From the NCBI GenBank assembly GCA_020426755.1, contig JAGQPK010000001.1:1-58322 (forward strand): DNA of 58,322 nucleotides, read 5' to 3'. The position numbers and the translations under genes were made by a program. This document shows, piece after piece, positions 27,532 through 36,547 of this stretch (position 1 is the stretch's first letter; each line of letters opens with the position of its first letter). Under the pieces are notes generated by a model that was given only the letters and a program-made list of their open reading frames with translations, did not search any database and was not told the DNA's origin. Source of the stretch: Planctomycetales bacterium. Its GTDB lineage: Bacteria > Planctomycetota > Planctomycetia > Pirellulales > Pirellulaceae.

Positions 27532-28148
27532 GGATTCTGCGCCGGGTTGCTACGAGTTTCGCTGAAGTGTTTCTTAAGCGTCACCAAACCACGTTTAATC
27601 AGCCCTGCCACCGAGTCTAAGCTACGATCCATGCGAGCGCTGATGTTTGCGACTGTCCAACCCTCCAGGTAACGCAAGCGGATTGCCTCCGCTTGGTCAT
27701 CTGGCAATTGCTCCAAGGCAGCCGCCAATCGAACCGCGTCTTCCGACAGCATGAGTCGCTGACTCGCCGTTTGTGAGGCCTGGCGTATTGGAGTGGCGCT
27801 AACTACGTCATTGCCTTCGGCGACCTCACGTGCAACGGAGCGGCGTTTCGTACCCACATGATGGCGTATCACGTTCTTGATGTTGTGCTGGTGGATCATT
27901 TTCAACCAAACGAGGAACTCCGCTTCGGTAAATCCCTTGAACTGTGCCATGCGGGCGAACACGGACATGCAAGTCTGTTGAACGACGTCCGATGCATCGA
28001 CTCGCGCGTCAACACGATGATCCAACTGCCGCAGCGCAAGCACTCGTAGGTAGCCACGATGCTTGTCGAGAAGCTCCCCAATCGCTTCACGGTTGCCCTG
28101 GCACGCCATTTGAATCAATTGCTCGACGGATACTTCGGGGTCAGACAT
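27528..28148 (-). CDS. ECF-type RNA polymerase sigma factor (kinase-linked)
   Basis: The protein is about 206 aa from the ATG at 28148 (start MSDPEVSVEQLIQMA); an upstream GTG at 28184 is less likely. The region 2 part (LRVLALRQLDHRVDARV, DASDVVQQTCMSVFARM, LVWLKMIHQHNIKNVIR) and the region 4 part (LPDDQAEAIRLRYLEGW, then a helix-turn-helix) are both present. A charged C-terminal tail follows. It recruits RNA polymerase to specific promoters. The 4-bp overlap with the kinase gene implies direct regulation by phosphorylation, which is inferred. No anti-sigma gene is adjacent. Confidence 0.9.
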   Translation of the reverse strand: MSDPEVSVEQLIQMACQGNREAIGELLDKHRGYLRVLALRQLDHRVDARVDASDVVQQTCMSVFARMAQFKGFTEAEFLVWLKMIHQHNIKNVIRHHVGTKRRSVAREVAEGNDVVSATPIRQASQTASQRLMLSEDAVRLAAALEQLPDDQAEAIRLRYLEGWTVANISARMDRSLDSVAGLIKRGLVTLKKHFSETRSNPAQNP

Positions 28149-28446
28149 TGCTGTGCAAGGATGCCTTTCGCGCATCGTTGCCACTTGGTCATTTACCCGA
28201 AACGGGACCCAAGCGGTCGCGAAAACCCAAAAAAAGATCGTGAGTCACCGATACTGTCGGCAGAAGAAACATCTCACCAAGGGCAAGCGAGCCGCTCCGA
28301 GGCCGCTAGCGTCAGCCCGCGTGTTCCGTCTATGGTACAGATCACGCCGCGGCTCGACAAGCGAAACGTCCTGCCACAACGCTGTCGCCAATCCCGTATC
28401 AACGACAACGTCAACGTCGCTCCGATAAGTTTGCCCAAACACTGCG

Positions 28447-28839
28447 CTACAGCGCCCCAAGGTTCGCCCGGACAACTTCCTCGCGGCCGAAAAGCGTGTA
28501 GGCGACGCTAGCGCTGCTCACTAAAAAAGCCAGTGTCAAATCAACGACATCAGGCACGCGCCAATCCGTCGCGCCTGATAGATAATCTCGAGCGAGTCCC
28601 CATGACGTCAACGACCAAAAAACAAGTTGGCAAATCGCAAAAACGACGAAGAAGGATAGTGGCATACGCTCCAGCGTTCCGTCCCGCCTTCTGAATCGGC
28701 CGACCTTCATGATCAATATTGAACCACACCAAAACAACATCAGGGCGGAGAAGGCGAAATCAATGTAACGGAGCTTCAGCCCGCCCAGCATGGTCAAGCC
28801 CAGAACGAACATTATTCGGCCGATTCGGAATCCAGACAT
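28447..28839 (-). CDS. Small four-helix membrane protein
   Basis: This 130-aa protein has about four hydrophobic segments (near residues 8-22, 28-45, 60-78 and 98-115). A good GAGGTAG site lies 6 bases upstream of the ATG. The family is unknown. The same ribosome-binding sequence precedes the small membrane gene at 45712. Confidence 0.7.
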   Translation of the reverse strand: MSGFRIGRIMFVLGLTMLGGLKLRYIDFAFSALMLFWCGSILIMKVGRFRRRDGTLERMPLSFFVVFAICQLVFWSLTSWGLARDYLSGATDWRVPDVVDLTLAFLVSSASVAYTLFGREEVVRANLGAL

Positions 28840-28952
28840 GTGCTACCTCAACTTGGAAACAAGCAGCTAGTTCGCATTTGTACATCTGCCTACCCGGTGT
28901 TTCAGAAGCCGTAAGTAGGCTGGCATGGTAGCGATCGAGTCGTTGCAGGCAT

Positions 28953-29255
28953 TTACCTATGCTCCATCAACAACTTGGCTTCACTATGGCCGTACGTGCG
29001 ACTGTAGTCAACTAAATACAACTGACAGGTTCGGCATACTTGTGAGCGAAAGTACCTTGCTCTATGCGGGAGGAATTTGCGCAGCCCGGCCTGTGCAAGG
29101 TCTTCATCCCATGAGACAAAACGTCGTCGCAACGCATCGTTACTGACGAACGACAGTCCGGCCGCTTTGTACGCAAATCCATCCTGCAAATCACCGCTAC
29201 ACCTGGGACAGCTTTCAAGATTACGCTTCATGCTTGGATCGATATGCGGTGCCAT
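28953..29255 (-). CDS. Small zinc-ribbon-like protein
   Basis: The protein has about 100 residues. It carries two Cys pairs, CPRC near residue 17 and CRTC near residue 75, which could form a C4 zinc ribbon. The ATG at 29255 is chosen over the GTG at 29267. It may belong to a family of short CPRCG-containing bacterial proteins of unknown function. The motif is clear, but the family assignment is not. Confidence 0.55.
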   Translation of the reverse strand: MAPHIDPSMKRNLESCPRCSGDLQDGFAYKAAGLSFVSNDALRRRFVSWDEDLAQAGLRKFLPHRARYFRSQVCRTCQLYLVDYSRTYGHSEAKLLMEHR

Positions 29256-29342
29256 CTTGCGCCCCACTCATGACGTAGATTGATGTTACAGCCAGACGAC
29301 CACAGCTCCTATGTCGTACGCGCCTTCCAGATATGTCGTCTT

Positions 29343-29555
29343 TCAATACAGTGCCTCTGGTGGTGCGACTTGAGCCAGCCGCTCGGCTATCTGTTTCTCA
29401 ATTTCTCGCGTGAGCGTCCATCGTTTCACAATGGAGGCTGTTGCGAGTTTGTCCGCATATTGGTGCTCAACTTCTTCGCGAATACTGGCTTCGAAAGCAG
29501 CCTGAGCACGCTTGCAACCATCAGCAAGAAACCCTGGCTGTATGGGCGTGGTCAT
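29343..29555 (-). CDS. Small conserved-looking hypothetical protein
   Basis: The product is about 70 aa, beginning MTTPIQPGFLADG. It has an amphipathic, charged coiled-coil-like helix (EEVEHQYADKLA, REIEKQIAERLAQ). GAGGTGA lies 6 bases upstream of the ATG at 29555, which decides the start over a longer frame from 29621. Short proteins with this helical layout are common in planctomycetes and their function is unknown. Confidence 0.65.
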   Translation of the reverse strand: MTTPIQPGFLADGCKRAQAAFEASIREEVEHQYADKLATASIVKRWTLTREIEKQIAERLAQVAPPEALY

Positions 29556-29702
29556 AGAACTCACCTCGCAATGTGTCGGTTGAAACATCATTCGCGAAAC
29601 TATCCACCTTACCGCACGCATGCGTCAACGTGGAGCTTGCGGACCCCTGAATCCACTTCGAGTCACTATGCTAAGTCAATTATATCCCGTCAAGAAGCTG
29701 TT

Positions 29703-29734
29703 GCTTAAACTGCAAGACGCTTAAACTGCAAGAC
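29703..29734. repeat. Perfect 16-bp tandem duplication
   Basis: GCTTAAACTGCAAGAC occurs twice back to back, at 29703-29718 and 29719-29734. It lies in the 29556-29916 intergenic region and is not coding in any supported gene. A recent slippage event is the simplest explanation. Confidence 0.9.
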
Positions 29735-29750
29735 CGAGTAGACTGAAACC

Positions 29751-29771
29751 GCCCCGTCCAGCGGACGGGGC
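29751..29771. other. Strong 9-bp hairpin (possible terminator-like element)
   Basis: GCCCCGTCC and GGACGGGGC form a perfect stem with a 3-nt loop. There is no T-tract on either strand, so intrinsic termination is uncertain. It is the only other structure in the 29556-29916 gap. Confidence 0.5.
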
Positions 29772-29916
29772 CCAATCGTCGAGACAGGTGGCCGGTAATG
29801 ACGGACTTAGCTAGCCGCATCACGTCAGCTGTTTCCGTTTGAGCCACAATCTCAACGTAAAATGGCTTGATCTTCCGTCGAATTGATCCGGAAGAGCGAC
29901 GTCACTGGTGAGACTC

Positions 29917-30237
29917 ATGAAGACAGATTCGCGTTGGAGATTCATTGAGATCGTCGGAATGATGGTTGGCGTTGACCTGACACTTGTGGCTCTCTCTGTG
30001 CTCGTGTCGTTTTCCTTTTCGCATTTGACATTGATTCTTCCGTTGGCGATCTTCGGCCCCTTCTGGTGTCTGGCTGCATTCAGCCCAACCTCACTCCAGG
30101 CAATCTTCGTACTCGTTTCATGTTTGCTGTTTTTTGCCTACTTGATCAGGCCGAATGCCCGCACATACGACATCTCGCGTTTCGGTGCCTTGTTGTGGTT
30201 AGTCAGCGGGTTCATCGCGCTACTATCGCAACAATAG
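29917..30237 (+). CDS. Small membrane protein
   Basis: The protein is about 106 aa, starting at the ATG 29917 (MKTDSRWRFIEIVG) just after a GGTGAG. Three to four hydrophobic segments cover most of its length. A GTG at 29908 is an alternative start. The family is not recognised. Confidence 0.65.
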   Translation: MKTDSRWRFIEIVGMMVGVDLTLVALSVLVSFSFSHLTLILPLAIFGPFWCLAAFSPTSLQAIFVLVSCLLFFAYLIRPNARTYDISRFGALLWLVSGFIALLSQQ

Positions 30238-30407
30238 AAGTGCGGATCGGAGCTTGTTTGACCAGACGGAAAAAACAAAGCATTGGTTCGATGATGAACA
30301 TTGATTCCGCCATGATCTTGAAGAATCGTTTAGTGGGCAAATCTCCACAAAGCATACAGGATCGCGCCCGCCAACAGAATCACCAACGCGACCATGGCGA
30401 CGAGGAC

Positions 30408-30480
30408 TAACTGGACAGCGTCACTTTGCGTTCGCCCGCCAAGTCCCGTGGGAAACAGCTAAAGCGACGCAGTCCAGCTA
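30408..30480. repeat. MITE-like element, short copy e
   Basis: This 73-bp element starts TAACTGGACAGCGTCACTTTG. The reverse complement of its right end reads TAGCTGGACTGCGTCGCTTTA, which matches at about 17 of 21 positions. The ends also match copies at 576 and 43508. The surrounding 30238-30665 gap has no convincing gene. Confidence 0.65.
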
Positions 30481-30665
30481 CGCAAGTGAACGGCACTATG
30501 CGCTGCAGGCGGATCGCAGGGATCTCGACGCTCATCCGAGTCAAGCCCATACGAGCTTTCGTTCACCAGTCGCACCAACGTACTTGCGTCAGTTTGCAAC
30601 GAGCGGTCGACTTTGGTAAGGTCAGGCTAGACCGCTTTACGCATCACAATTGAACTGCCAGACCG

Positions 30666-31007
30666 ATGAGTTACTACGTTTTGCTCGTGGCTGCGACGAC
30701 GTTGCCAATTCTGCTATTGGCTAAGTCGATGTCTTCAGACGCATTCGATGAGTCTTGTTTGCGGTATGCGAAACGCGGTGCACTCATTGGCAGTATACCA
30801 ACTGGAGTCTTAACGCCTCTCTTGGTACTAGTCGTTTTCCGGACGAAATTGGTTGAGTCGCCTATCGCGGTTAGCGTTGGGATGGCGGTCGTTGTCGCCG
30901 TAGTCGTAATCTTTCACACGATGATCGGGGCACTGGCCGGCGTTGTATGGTGGCTCTTGCGAACAACTCTTAAATCACCACAACAGATTTCGCGACGTCA
31001 TGCTTGA
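30666..31007 (+). CDS. Small membrane protein
   Basis: This 113-aa protein has a signal-like N-terminal helix, then about two more hydrophobic helices (residues 40-58 and 72-98). The ATG has no strong ribosome-binding site. The function is unknown. Confidence 0.6.
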   Translation: MSYYVLLVAATTLPILLLAKSMSSDAFDESCLRYAKRGALIGSIPTGVLTPLLVLVVFRTKLVESPIAVSVGMAVVVAVVVIFHTMIGALAGVVWWLLRTTLKSPQQISRRHA

Positions 31008-31090
31008 TGAGAAGTTCCACACAAGATCAAGTTACACCTATCGACGTCGGTACCTCGTGAGGCAACTGTCGCCGGCGCCGCTGTCATTGG

Positions 31091-31456
31091 TCAGCTATAA
31101 CGCCGCGATACCAACCATGCACCGACTTGCAGCGTGACATGCGGAAGGCAAAGGAGCGGCATAGAACGCAGCTCCTTCACTGCACTCGGGCAGATAAGTG
31201 GAGAGAGCAGGACATAGATCGCCGCAACGTAATAGACCGTCAGCACACTCAGACTCAAGGGAAGACTCTGCAATTTGTGAGCAAAGTAGAACGCGGCAAT
31301 GCTCACTGCGACGAGCGGGATGACAATGAATGAAAAATTGCCTTGGCCGACGCGTGAGACAGGAATCCAGGATAACCAGATCACGATTAGAACGATGAAA
31401 TAACGAATCGACCACCACAACTTCCGAACGATAGCGTCATCAGATACATTGGCCAT
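31091..31456 (-). CDS. Small integral membrane protein
   Basis: The protein is about 121 aa from the ATG at 31456 (MANVSDDAIVRKLWWS). A longer start at 31519 would add a hydrophilic 21-residue extension. It has about three to four hydrophobic helices. It overlaps the upstream minus-strand gene by 17 bp. The family is unrecognised. Confidence 0.6.
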   Translation of the reverse strand: MANVSDDAIVRKLWWSIRYFIVLIVIWLSWIPVSRVGQGNFSFIVIPLVAVSIAAFYFAHKLQSLPLSLSVLTVYYVAAIYVLLSPLICPSAVKELRSMPLLCLPHVTLQVGAWLVSRRYS

Positions 31457-31766
31457 TGTGCGTTCCGGAAGTGCATCTCCATCTGTCGGATCGTCGGCGT
31501 GCTGTCGCGAGCCGTTCATATGCGGTTACCGTCGCGCGGTACTTTTCGTACACTCCATCCGTCATACGCGTCGTTCGCGGATCGTGGTCGCGATTCAAAC
31601 ACAGAATATTAGGAGCGGACTCTACACGCACGTCTCCTGTTCTTGAGAGCCATTCTATAGTGATCGTCTTGCCAGTCCAAACGACTTTTAGCTTGCCAGG
31701 CAACACCGTGAGTTCCATGGCACCGTTGAAGGTCGGGGAGTGAGCTTTATACACGATCGCCAGCAT
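31440..31766 (-). CDS. Small hypothetical soluble protein
   Basis: The protein is about 108 aa from an ATG at 31766. It has a beta-rich start (TVLPGKLKVVWTGKTITIEW) and a basic C-terminus. It overlaps the start of the neighbouring membrane gene. No family is recognised, and it may instead be an accidental frame. Confidence 0.4.
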   Translation of the reverse strand: MLAIVYKAHSPTFNGAMELTVLPGKLKVVWTGKTITIEWLSRTGDVRVESAPNILCLNRDHDPRTTRMTDGVYEKYRATVTAYERLATARRRSDRWRCTSGTHNGQCI

Positions 31767-32083
31767 GGTTGAGTGCCACTGCAATCAGTACTGCCGAGAT
31801 GTGGTTAGTCCATGTATCGGACGTATCGGAGACTCTCCGACAACTCAACACGGATGAAGCTTCGCTGGGTCCGATCCGGTCCTGAGTCAGCTTGAACCGA
31901 AGTGCTGCGCTAAGGGAGTGAAACGAAATGAACTCCGTCGTTTTGTTGTCGCATTTGCAGACTGGATGTAGAGTGGACTAGCTAGTCAGCGTCTCCCTAC
32001 CTACACGATTTGGAGTGTGGACGGCCAACTCAGAGTGACACCGTCCAGTATGACTTGCAAACAACGTATGGCGGGGAGCGAAC
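31767..32083. other. Intergenic stretch upstream of the beta-helix gene
   Basis: This 317-bp gap contains no convincing gene and no clear repeat. It should carry the promoter of the plus-strand gene at 32084, but I cannot pick a defined promoter motif. Confidence 0.5.
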
Positions 32084-34021
32084 ATGCGATCTGACGATAG
32101 GCAAGCAGTCAACCGACAGGCACGTCTGAGTTGTCGGCTTCAGTTTGAATCGCTCGAATTACGCCAACTACTGGCCGCGTACCTCGTCAGCTCGCTGAGC
32201 GATGTGAACGTTGCGGATGATGGAGTTTTGACGTTACGCGAAGCGATTGATGCTGCGAATGCTGCGTCCGGCGCGGATTCCATTCAGTTTCAGGACGGCT
32301 TGGCTGGTGTCATCCAGTTACGTCAGGGTCCGCTGGAAGTTCGCGACACGGTGACAATCGTCGGTCCCGGAGCGTCCGTAATTGGTCTTGATGGAACGTT
32401 GCTGGATCCGACGCCCGATCGTTTGAACGGTGATGGTCAATCCGCGATCGTCGTTGTGCCGCGTAGCACGAATCCCTGCGCAGAACTGCACTTGAGCGGG
32501 CTTTCTGTGTTCAACGTAGATCGAGTCGCGATTGCAGGCATGTGGGGAAGCATTGCCGGCGTCAATTTCCAAGCGAATCGCGGTGCGATCGAACAGGGGT
32601 TGTGTTTGCGTCCAGCGAACGACGCTGCAAAGTGGCTCAATGTCACTGACTCGTTCTTTTATCAGAATGTCGCCGATGTCGGTGGGGCCATTAATGCAAC
32701 ACAATTGCGGGTCGAAGGCAGCGTATTCATTCAAAACGAGGGCAGGGCTGGAGGAGCACTTTCGGTGAGAGGGCAACTGGAGGTTACGTCGAGCAGCTTT
32801 CTGGCCAACCTCTCGAACGACGACGGGGGCGCGATCTATGCGTCCGGAGGCGTCTCGCCCAGCAATGCGTTCTTTGCCAACAGCACGTTTGTCGATAACA
32901 AGACGCGCGGCGTAAGTTCGGGAGACGCCGCATCCGGTGGTGCCCTTGCGCTTCGCGTATTCGACGAAGTGCATGTCATCGGATCCACCTTCTCCGCGAA
33001 TCAGATCATTACACTTTCGGGCGCCGCCGTTGGCTCAGGAGCCGCCATCGACTATTCGGGAAACGGAGATGTCGTGATTGAACATTCGACGATCGCCGAC
33101 AATTTCTTCTCTGGTCCGCTGGCGAGCGTTGGACGTGTCGGAGGCGTCGACTTCAATAGTTCAGGTCAGTTCATTCTGGCCAATTCGATTCTCGCGAATA
33201 ACGATGCACTGCAGTTCACTGGTAGGTTGGAGGCCACTTATAGTCTCGTCGGCGTTTCGACGGTGGCGGGCCTTCCTCCAACCAACGGCCAACCGGATGA
33301 GCTTGGTAATCTCGTCGGATCGATCACTCAGCCGATCGACCCACGCCTCGAGCCCCTACAAGATCGAGCGGATTATCAATACGTTCATCACTTAAAAGCC
33401 GATAGCCCTGCTCGCAACGCGGGTGATCCGTTGTTTGTGCCCAATGTCGACTTGCTAAATTACGATCAAAGAGGTGTGGGGTTCCGCCGCGTCTTGGGTG
33501 GGCGGCTTGACATGGGGGCTATCGAGACGGCATTCGCCAGCGACGGCGACCTGTCGAACGACGGCAAGCTGGATCATGCCGACGTCGACGTGTTGTGCGC
33601 CGCCGTTCGAGCACAGGCCACGACGAGAGAATTTGACCTAGATGGAAATGGTCAACTCGATGAAGGCGACCTTTCGTACCTGGTGCATACACTTTTGCGA
33701 TCGCAGTTGGGAGACGCGAATCTTGACGGTCTCTTTAATTCAGCGGATCTCGTGCAAGTTTTCGTCGTCGGAGAGTATGAGGACGCGATTGTCGAGAACT
33801 CGAGTTGGGGAGACGGCGACTGGAATTGTGATGGCGAGTTCAACACGCGCGACTTGGTCGCGGCGTTTCAGGAGGGCGCGTACTCTGCCGAAAGCTCTCC
33901 GGTTGCCGCTGAGCAGCCAGTCACTTGGACGCTAGCTCACGCTTGGCTGGTCGGTATTCGCGGCCTGCTCGACTCGGGCGACAATCGATTCAGAGTGGCG
34001 AAACTGTCAGGCGTTTCATAA
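32084..34021 (+). CDS. CSLREA / beta-helix surface protein with dockerin-like end and LEPR-XLL-type start
   Basis: This 645-aa protein has no ordinary signal peptide. Its start (RLQFESLELRQLLAA) is a LEPR-XLL-type N-terminal motif, known in planctomycetes as an export or anchoring signal. A CSLREA-type segment follows (DDGVLTLREAIDAAN). The middle, about residues 100-480, is a polymorphic-outer-membrane/pectate-lyase-like right-handed beta-helix (SFLANLSNDDGGAIYASGG, NSTFVDNKT, HSTIADN). A choice-of-anchor-Q-like signature (NAGDP, DQRGVGFRRV) is also present. Four EF-type loops (DLDGNGQLDEGD, DANLDGLFNSAD, DWNCDGEFNTRD, with a first degenerate one) end the fold. There is no PEP-CTERM. GGGGAG lies 5 bases before the ATG. 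Confidence 0.88.
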   Translation: MRSDDRQAVNRQARLSCRLQFESLELRQLLAAYLVSSLSDVNVADDGVLTLREAIDAANAASGADSIQFQDGLAGVIQLRQGPLEVRDTVTIVGPGASVIGLDGTLLDPTPDRLNGDGQSAIVVVPRSTNPCAELHLSGLSVFNVDRVAIAGMWGSIAGVNFQANRGAIEQGLCLRPANDAAKWLNVTDSFFYQNVADVGGAINATQLRVEGSVFIQNEGRAGGALSVRGQLEVTSSSFLANLSNDDGGAIYASGGVSPSNAFFANSTFVDNKTRGVSSGDAASGGALALRVFDEVHVIGSTFSANQIITLSGAAVGSGAAIDYSGNGDVVIEHSTIADNFFSGPLASVGRVGGVDFNSSGQFILANSILANNDALQFTGRLEATYSLVGVSTVAGLPPTNGQPDELGNLVGSITQPIDPRLEPLQDRADYQYVHHLKADSPARNAGDPLFVPNVDLLNYDQRGVGFRRVLGGRLDMGAIETAFASDGDLSNDGKLDHADVDVLCAAVRAQATTREFDLDGNGQLDEGDLSYLVHTLLRSQLGDANLDGLFNSADLVQVFVVGEYEDAIVENSSWGDGDWNCDGEFNTRDLVAAFQEGAYSAESSPVAAEQPVTWTLAHAWLVGIRGLLDSGDNRFRVAKLSGVS

Positions 34022-34064
34022 CGGTGAAGTGGAAGTAGCGGGGCTCGGTAAACCGGAATTCGCG

Positions 34065-35927
34065 CTATGGAACGAAGTTCTCTAGGATCGCGTCGCAGCG
34101 CTCGAAGTGCTTTCGCTGGTGCGTGTCATACTTCGCGCCGCGCAGGTCGACAAGATAAAAGTCCACGTCCTCAAAGATCGCTCCCCGAAAATCTGCACCG
34201 CACAGATTCGCTTTGCGGATCTCTTCGGGTGATTTGAATGAGCGATCTTCATAGTCATTCGTGTAGAAGCCGGTACGCGTTCCGTGACTTGGGTAGGCGC
34301 TGTCTACTAGACCGCTACGAGACGAACCCATGTGGAACGCGCAGCCGCGCAGATTCGCGCCGCGCAGATCAGCATCAGGCCATTCGATGTCCGCCAAGCC
34401 AGCGCCTTGCAGCTTCGCGTGCCGGAGGTCGACGCCTGGCAACTGACTCCCCGTCAGGTAGGCTCCCGTCAAATCCGCCTTCGTCAGCGTGACTCGCTCC
34501 CAGGCAACGAACTCGAGATCTGACTTGCGGAGAATTGCTTGTTCCAATGTCGCTCCAGTCATCGCCACGGAGCGTAAGTCTTGATCGGACAAGTTGGCAC
34601 ACTTGAGGATCGCTTCGCAAAAGTCTGCATCGCGAAGCGTAGCAAAACGGAAGTCACTGGCCTCCAAGCACGCTGCTCGTAGCGACGCACCGCAGAAATT
34701 CGCGCGACGAAAGTTGGCTAGTTTGGCGATCACGTGACTGAGATCAGCTCCGGCACAATTCGCGCGGGTTAGTGTGGCGTTACTCATCTCCGCGCGACTC
34801 AGATCCGAGCCTTGAAGGTCGACGATACGTGCGGTCACCTGATTCATACGAGCGCCACTGCCGATGACGCCATGCAGGATCGCTCGATCGAGATTCGCAC
34901 CGTTGAGAGTCGCGTCTAGCAGCACCGCTCGCGATAAGTCAGATTCTCGCAGGTCAATGCCGGACAAATCGACTCCCCGCCAATCTGCCTCCGCCACGTG
35001 TGCGCCAGCTAGATGGGTTCGGCGGCGGCTGTCAGGACGCCACTCGCGATCTGCAAGGTGCAGAATGCTGGCGAGGGTTGGTAGATACTGGGATTGTGAT
35101 CGAGCGTACATTCTCCTCACGCGGCGCAGTGTCCGCAGATCGCTCGCGACGATGGATGCGAGTTCTTGAAGGACATCGCGTGGCAGCCGGCGCGGCGGAA
35201 ACGTGGGCGGCTGCCCTCGCCTCAGCCGCGCGGCAACGTAATCCGCACAGAGAAGTGTTTGCGGAAAGCGATATTGCAACACTCGCAAACTAGCTCGGTC
35301 AACGCCTGACTTTGATAACGATTGACGTTTCTGATCGGCCAAGTCGGAGTCGCCCGTCAGTTGTGCCACTGCGAAGCATTCGGCGTCCTCTATTTGCCGT
35401 GCACCACGAACTCGCTGCGCGATGGCGGCGCGCAGAGCCGTCCTGACATCTCCCACACGTTCGTTAGTAACGAACTGATCAACGACCAAGCAGAGCAGTG
35501 CCGGTATGCCCTCCAGCAGCACGCGATCTGGATCGGCCGATAGCCTGGCAATCGCTGACGAGCATTTCCTCGGCGCCGTTGCCAGGACGTACTCGATGAC
35601 GTCGTCCAACGTCCAACTTGCCAGCCGATAGGAAGTTGCTCCTTGGTTAAATCTAACGCGAGTTGTGTAGACGCTCAGTGTATCAGATGGTGCCAGCGTC
35701 TCTGCGCGGCCAAGATCGTCGATCAACTGCAGACCCATTGGGAATGACAGTGACGCGAGGTGCTTAAGGGCGGTTGATTTGCCGGATCCCGCTGGGCCGA
35801 CAAGTTCGACGACCTTACAAGCTCCCGGCGCCATGTGGGAGGCAATGATATCTTCTAACAAAATGGCCTCGTGAGTCTCTTGAGACACCACGCGAGGTCT
35901 GACCAGATTCGGATGAGCGTCATTCAT
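34065..35927 (-). CDS. P-loop NTPase fused to pentapeptide repeats
   Basis: The 620-aa protein has a Walker A GPAGSGKST (44-52) and a likely Walker B (LQLIDD, 66-71). An alpha-helical middle follows. From about residue 300 there are pentapeptide repeats (DLSGIDLRESDLSRA, GANLRGCAF, NLCGADFRGAIFED). There is no signal peptide or transmembrane segment, so it should be cytoplasmic. NTPase plus pentapeptide-repeat fusions are typical of regulatory or conflict-type proteins in filamentous and planctomycete bacteria. Its role and any partners are unknown; it stands alone, convergent with the upstream surface gene. Confidence 0.85.
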   Translation of the reverse strand: MNDAHPNLVRPRVVSQETHEAILLEDIIASHMAPGACKVVELVGPAGSGKSTALKHLASLSFPMGLQLIDDLGRAETLAPSDTLSVYTTRVRFNQGATSYRLASWTLDDVIEYVLATAPRKCSSAIARLSADPDRVLLEGIPALLCLVVDQFVTNERVGDVRTALRAAIAQRVRGARQIEDAECFAVAQLTGDSDLADQKRQSLSKSGVDRASLRVLQYRFPQTLLCADYVAARLRRGQPPTFPPRRLPRDVLQELASIVASDLRTLRRVRRMYARSQSQYLPTLASILHLADREWRPDSRRRTHLAGAHVAEADWRGVDLSGIDLRESDLSRAVLLDATLNGANLDRAILHGVIGSGARMNQVTARIVDLQGSDLSRAEMSNATLTRANCAGADLSHVIAKLANFRRANFCGASLRAACLEASDFRFATLRDADFCEAILKCANLSDQDLRSVAMTGATLEQAILRKSDLEFVAWERVTLTKADLTGAYLTGSQLPGVDLRHAKLQGAGLADIEWPDADLRGANLRGCAFHMGSSRSGLVDSAYPSHGTRTGFYTNDYEDRSFKSPEEIRKANLCGADFRGAIFEDVDFYLVDLRGAKYDTHQRKHFERCDAILENFVP

Positions 35928-36547
35928 CAGTGCACTTTACCGGCCGATGTTGCGCGCAACAATTTCCCGTCTGCGGCGTCGCTGGATGAGTGCGTACTCC
36001 GGATCGCAAAAATCGCCTGGTTAGGCGCTATTGGGAAAAAGGAAGGTGTTCCGAAGTCTTTTCACACCCACTCTCTTCGCTATGATCGCGACCGCTAGCC
36101 TACACGGCGTGGGTTACGGGAGCAAGCATTTGCAGAAGCGTCTCAGGAAGTCTCTCACGAAAGAAGCTGCCCACTGTGCTGTCGTGGCCCGCTTCAGCAG
36201 TCGCGGGCGCGAAGCTGTCGCGCTCACGCGATCGGGGGTTTGCGATCAATTCAATGTCCGTCTAATTCATGGTTTACCAGCGGCCAACTGGCTGAATCGC
36301 GCGCCGCGGATAATTCATTGTGAATTTTCCGACCGGAACGGCCGAGCTTCGTGCCTTTAGAGTGGGACAGGTGCTTTCGGCCGACGACAAGCGAAATAGC
36401 ATTAAGCTTTGGCAGTACACGAGTCCGCTAGACTCGTTCCTCACACATGGTGGAGGTTCCTTGGCAGGACACGCTGGCTCGTTGCGGCGAACTGAATTCC
36501 CGGCGCCGCAATAAATCTTCTCAATCAGGTTTCCGGATCGCGTTGCT
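35928..36547. other. Intergenic stretch without a gene
   Basis: This 620-bp stretch separates two divergent genes. Short frames on both strands have no protein-like composition. No attC-like palindrome or family repeat was seen. Confidence 0.5.
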
